Source: Streptomyces sp. NBRC 109706
GTDB taxonomy: Bacteria; Actinomycetota; Actinomycetes; Streptomycetales; Streptomycetaceae
Length of the DNA: 64,000 bases
Direction of reading: 5' to 3'
NCBI RefSeq assembly: GCF_000974485.1
Contig: NZ_BBOM01000006.1
Location: forward strand, 372,001 to 436,000
Position numbers and translations under genes: made by a program. The notes beneath the pieces were generated by a model. That model was not told the origin of the DNA. It saw only the letters and a program-made list of their open reading frames with translations, and did not search any database. Of the stretch, positions 62,052-64,000 are shown one piece after another (within the stretch, counting starts at the first letter, position 1; each line of letters starts with the position of its first letter).

Positions 62052-63193
62052 GTGAGCGACGTAGAGGGCTGGGCCGAGGACTGGGCGCACTGATCCCAGC
62101 CGCGCCCAAGAGTTCCGATGACGCGGCGAGCGGGGCGGAGCAGTCCGCCTCGGTCTCGCCCAGCTCGGTACCCCTGTTGACGGCCGATCGGGGCATCGCC
62201 GTTCCCCCTTCGACCGGTGCGCAGCAGCCGAGAGACGGTGAGCGGCGGGTATCCCTGGGCCCCGTCAAGCAGGATCTTCCGTCCGTCCAGGAGGTGGCGG
62301 GGGCGCATTTCGCGGAGCTGCCGCTGAGCGAGATCACCCCCAACCCCCGGCAGCCGCGTGAGGTCTTCGACGAGGACGCACTGACGGAGCTGGTCACCTC
62401 CATCAAGGAGGTGGGCCTGCTCCAGCCGGTGGTGGTACGCCAGTTGGGATCCGGCCGGTACGAGCTGATCATGGGCGAGCGCCGCTGGCGTGCCTGTGGG
62501 CAGGCGGGTCTGGAGACCATCCCGGCGATTGTGCGTGCCACCGAAGACGACAAGATGCTGCTGGACGCGCTGCTGGAGAACCTGCATCGGGCCCAGCTGA
62601 ACCCGCTGGAGGAGGCCGCCGCCTACGACCAGCTGTTGCGGGACTTCAAGTGCACCCATGACGAGCTGGCCGATCGCATCGGTCGCTCGCGCCCTCAGGT
62701 CTCCAACACCTTGCGGCTGCTTCGGCTCTCCCCCGCCGTCCAGCGTCGAGTGGCGGCGGGTGTTCTCTCCGCCGGCCATGCCCGGGCGTTGCTCTCGGTC
62801 GAGGATCCGGAGGAGCAGAGCAAATTGGCCCACCGCATCGTCGCCGAAGGGCTGTCGGTGCGGGCGGTGGAGGAGATCGTCACCCTCCAGGGTTCGTCCA
62901 CCAGTAAGAAGAGTGCGCGAGCCAGGGGCCCCAGGGCGGGCGCTCGGATCGCGCCGGCTCTGGACACACTGGCCACCCGGCTCTCCGATCGGTTCGAGAC
63001 CCGGGTGAAGGTCGACCTCGGCCAGAAGAAGGGCAAGATCGTCGTTGAGTTCGCCTCGATAGACGATCTGGAGCGGATCCTGGGGCAGTTGGCCCCCGGC
63101 GAGGGGCCGGTCCTGGACCAGCGGACGGCGCCGGAGGAGCCGGCCACCACCCCGGCCGTCGAGTCCTCGACCGCCGAAGCCGAGGAGAGCTGA
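62048..63193 (+). CDS. parB: Chromosome partitioning protein ParB
   Basis: CTP-dependent clamp that loads at parS. 381 residues: N-terminal ParA-interacting [16 protein letters not shown]-binding motifs including NPRQPR and [24 protein letters not shown] ([20 protein letters not shown]) and a C-terminal dimerisation domain ([18 protein letters not shown]). GTG start overlaps the parA stop. Confidence 0.97.
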   Translation: MSERRRGLGRGLGALIPAAPKSSDDAASGAEQSASVSPSSVPLLTADRGIAVPPSTGAQQPRDGERRVSLGPVKQDLPSVQEVAGAHFAELPLSEITPNPRQPREVFDEDALTELVTSIKEVGLLQPVVVRQLGSGRYELIMGERRWRACGQAGLETIPAIVRATEDDKMLLDALLENLHRAQLNPLEEAAAYDQLLRDFKCTHDELADRIGRSRPQVSNTLRLLRLSPAVQRRVAAGVLSAGHARALLSVEDPEEQSKLAHRIVAEGLSVRAVEEIVTLQGSSTSKKSARARGPRAGARIAPALDTLATRLSDRFETRVKVDLGQKKGKIVVEFASIDDLERILGQLAPGEGPVLDQRTAPEEPATTPAVESSTAEAEES

Positions 63194-63222
63194 GCGTCCG
63201 CAACGGACCGAGCGGGTCCCAG

Positions 63223-63278
63223 AACAGACGGAGGGCCGCTGGCGTTTCACGTGAAACGCCAGCGGCCCTCCGTCTGTT
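63223..63278. terminator. 56-bp perfect palindrome with a parS site at its centre (parB/trxA terminator)
   Basis: 28-base arms 63223-63250 and 63251-63278 are exact reverse complements with no spacer. The centre (63244-63257) is a full parS, GTTTCACGTGAAAC. It separates convergent parB and trxA and should act as a bidirectional terminator as well as a ParB-loading site. Confidence 0.9.
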
Positions 63279-63288
63279 GTTATGGGGT

Positions 63289-63618
63289 TCAGCCGATGAA
63301 CTCGCTGAGGTCCCGCTCGATGGCGGCCTTCGGCTTGGCGCCGACGATGGTCTTCACGACATCGCCGCCCTGGTAGACGTTCATCGTCGGGATGGAGAGG
63401 ATGCCGTACTTGGCGGCCGTCGCCGGGTTCTCGTCGATGTTGAGCTTGACGACGGTGAGCTTCTCCGTGTGCTCGGCGGCAATGGCCTCCAGCGCCGGGG
63501 CGACCTGGCGGCACGGGCCACACCACTCCGCCCAGAAGTCGACCAGAACAGGCTTGTCGCTCCGAAGGACCTTCTCCTCGAAGTCGGCGTCGGTGGCGGT
63601 CACGGTGGCACCAGCCAT
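63289..63618 (-). CDS. trxA: Thioredoxin
   Basis: Cytosolic disulfide reductase. 109 residues with the active site WCGPC (Cys33, Cys36), the cis-Pro in SIPTMNVYQGG and DFWAE. ATG start with AAAGGAG upstream. Downstream of trxB on the same strand (62-base gap), the usual trxB-trxA arrangement. Confidence 0.98.
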   Translation of the reverse strand: MAGATVTATDADFEEKVLRSDKPVLVDFWAEWCGPCRQVAPALEAIAAEHTEKLTVVKLNIDENPATAAKYGILSIPTMNVYQGGDVVKTIVGAKPKAAIERDLSEFIG

Positions 63619-63680
63619 GATGCTTCTCCTTTGAACGGGGTAGGGCAGACCTTGCGGTCGATGGGGAGTGGAAGCGGCGG

Positions 63681-64000
<320 letters not shown>

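Overview
The window is a high-GC actinobacterial chromosome segment, almost certainly Streptomyces or a close relative. It carries oriC with the arrangement typical of the genus (gyrA-gyrB-dciA-recF-gnd-dnaN-oriC-dnaA-rpmH-rnpA-yidD-yidC-jag-rsmG-parA-parB-trxA-trxB), two class E sortases, CrgA, DLW-39 and DUF3566 proteins, GTG/TTG starts and GC-rich terminators.

Layout. 1-8.8 kb: the 3' part of the PASTA kinase pknB, then a cell-division/wall block (DUF5324, cyclophilin ppiA, rhomboid protease, crgA, DUF881, a small membrane protein, trpG, two srtE). Compared with the ancestral actinobacterial order (gyrA...ppiA-crgA-DUF881-trpG-pknB) this block appears inverted. 8.9-38.4 kb: a non-ribosomal peptide biosynthetic cluster, all on the minus strand: two NRPS genes (C-A-T-C-A[N-MT]-T and C-A-T-C-A-T-C-A-T-E-C-A-T-TE), two paralogous membrane proteins with CxxC motifs, a DrrA/DrrB-type ABC exporter, a cytochrome P450 and a macrolide-type glycosyltransferase. 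My reading of the adenylation pockets gives Thr-like, N-methylated aromatic-like, Val, Gly, D-Val and one unassigned residue. The starter condensation domain is DhbF/EntF-like, which suggests an acyl or aryl cap. 38.4-40.5 kb: about 2 kb of decayed sequence with remnants of an alpha/beta hydrolase and a DsrE-like protein. 40.5-44.7 kb: tRNA-Ala(TGC), an HTH regulator, a second Ser/Thr kinase, a secreted anchored protein, DLW-39 and tRNA-Ile(GAT). 44.7-57 kb: the gyrase, replication and oriC block. 57-64 kb: ribosomal protein L34, RNase P protein, membrane insertion, rRNA methylation, ParAB segregation with two parS sites, and thioredoxin/thioredoxin reductase.

The point of interest is an NRPS cluster roughly 16-46 kb from oriC, at one end of an apparent inversion. 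The cluster carries two lesions as read here: a frameshift in the first adenylation domain and a TAA codon near the start of the ABC permease. Two of its adenylation domains (Thr-like and Gly) lie in segments with a base and codon composition unlike the rest of the NRPS and share long near-identical stretches, which suggests domain exchange. If the lesions are real the cluster is decaying or silent; if they are assembly errors in repeated sequence, it encodes a glycosylated, N-methylated, probably acyl/aryl-capped hexapeptide. All assignments come from reading sequence and recalled family motifs; no database search was run.
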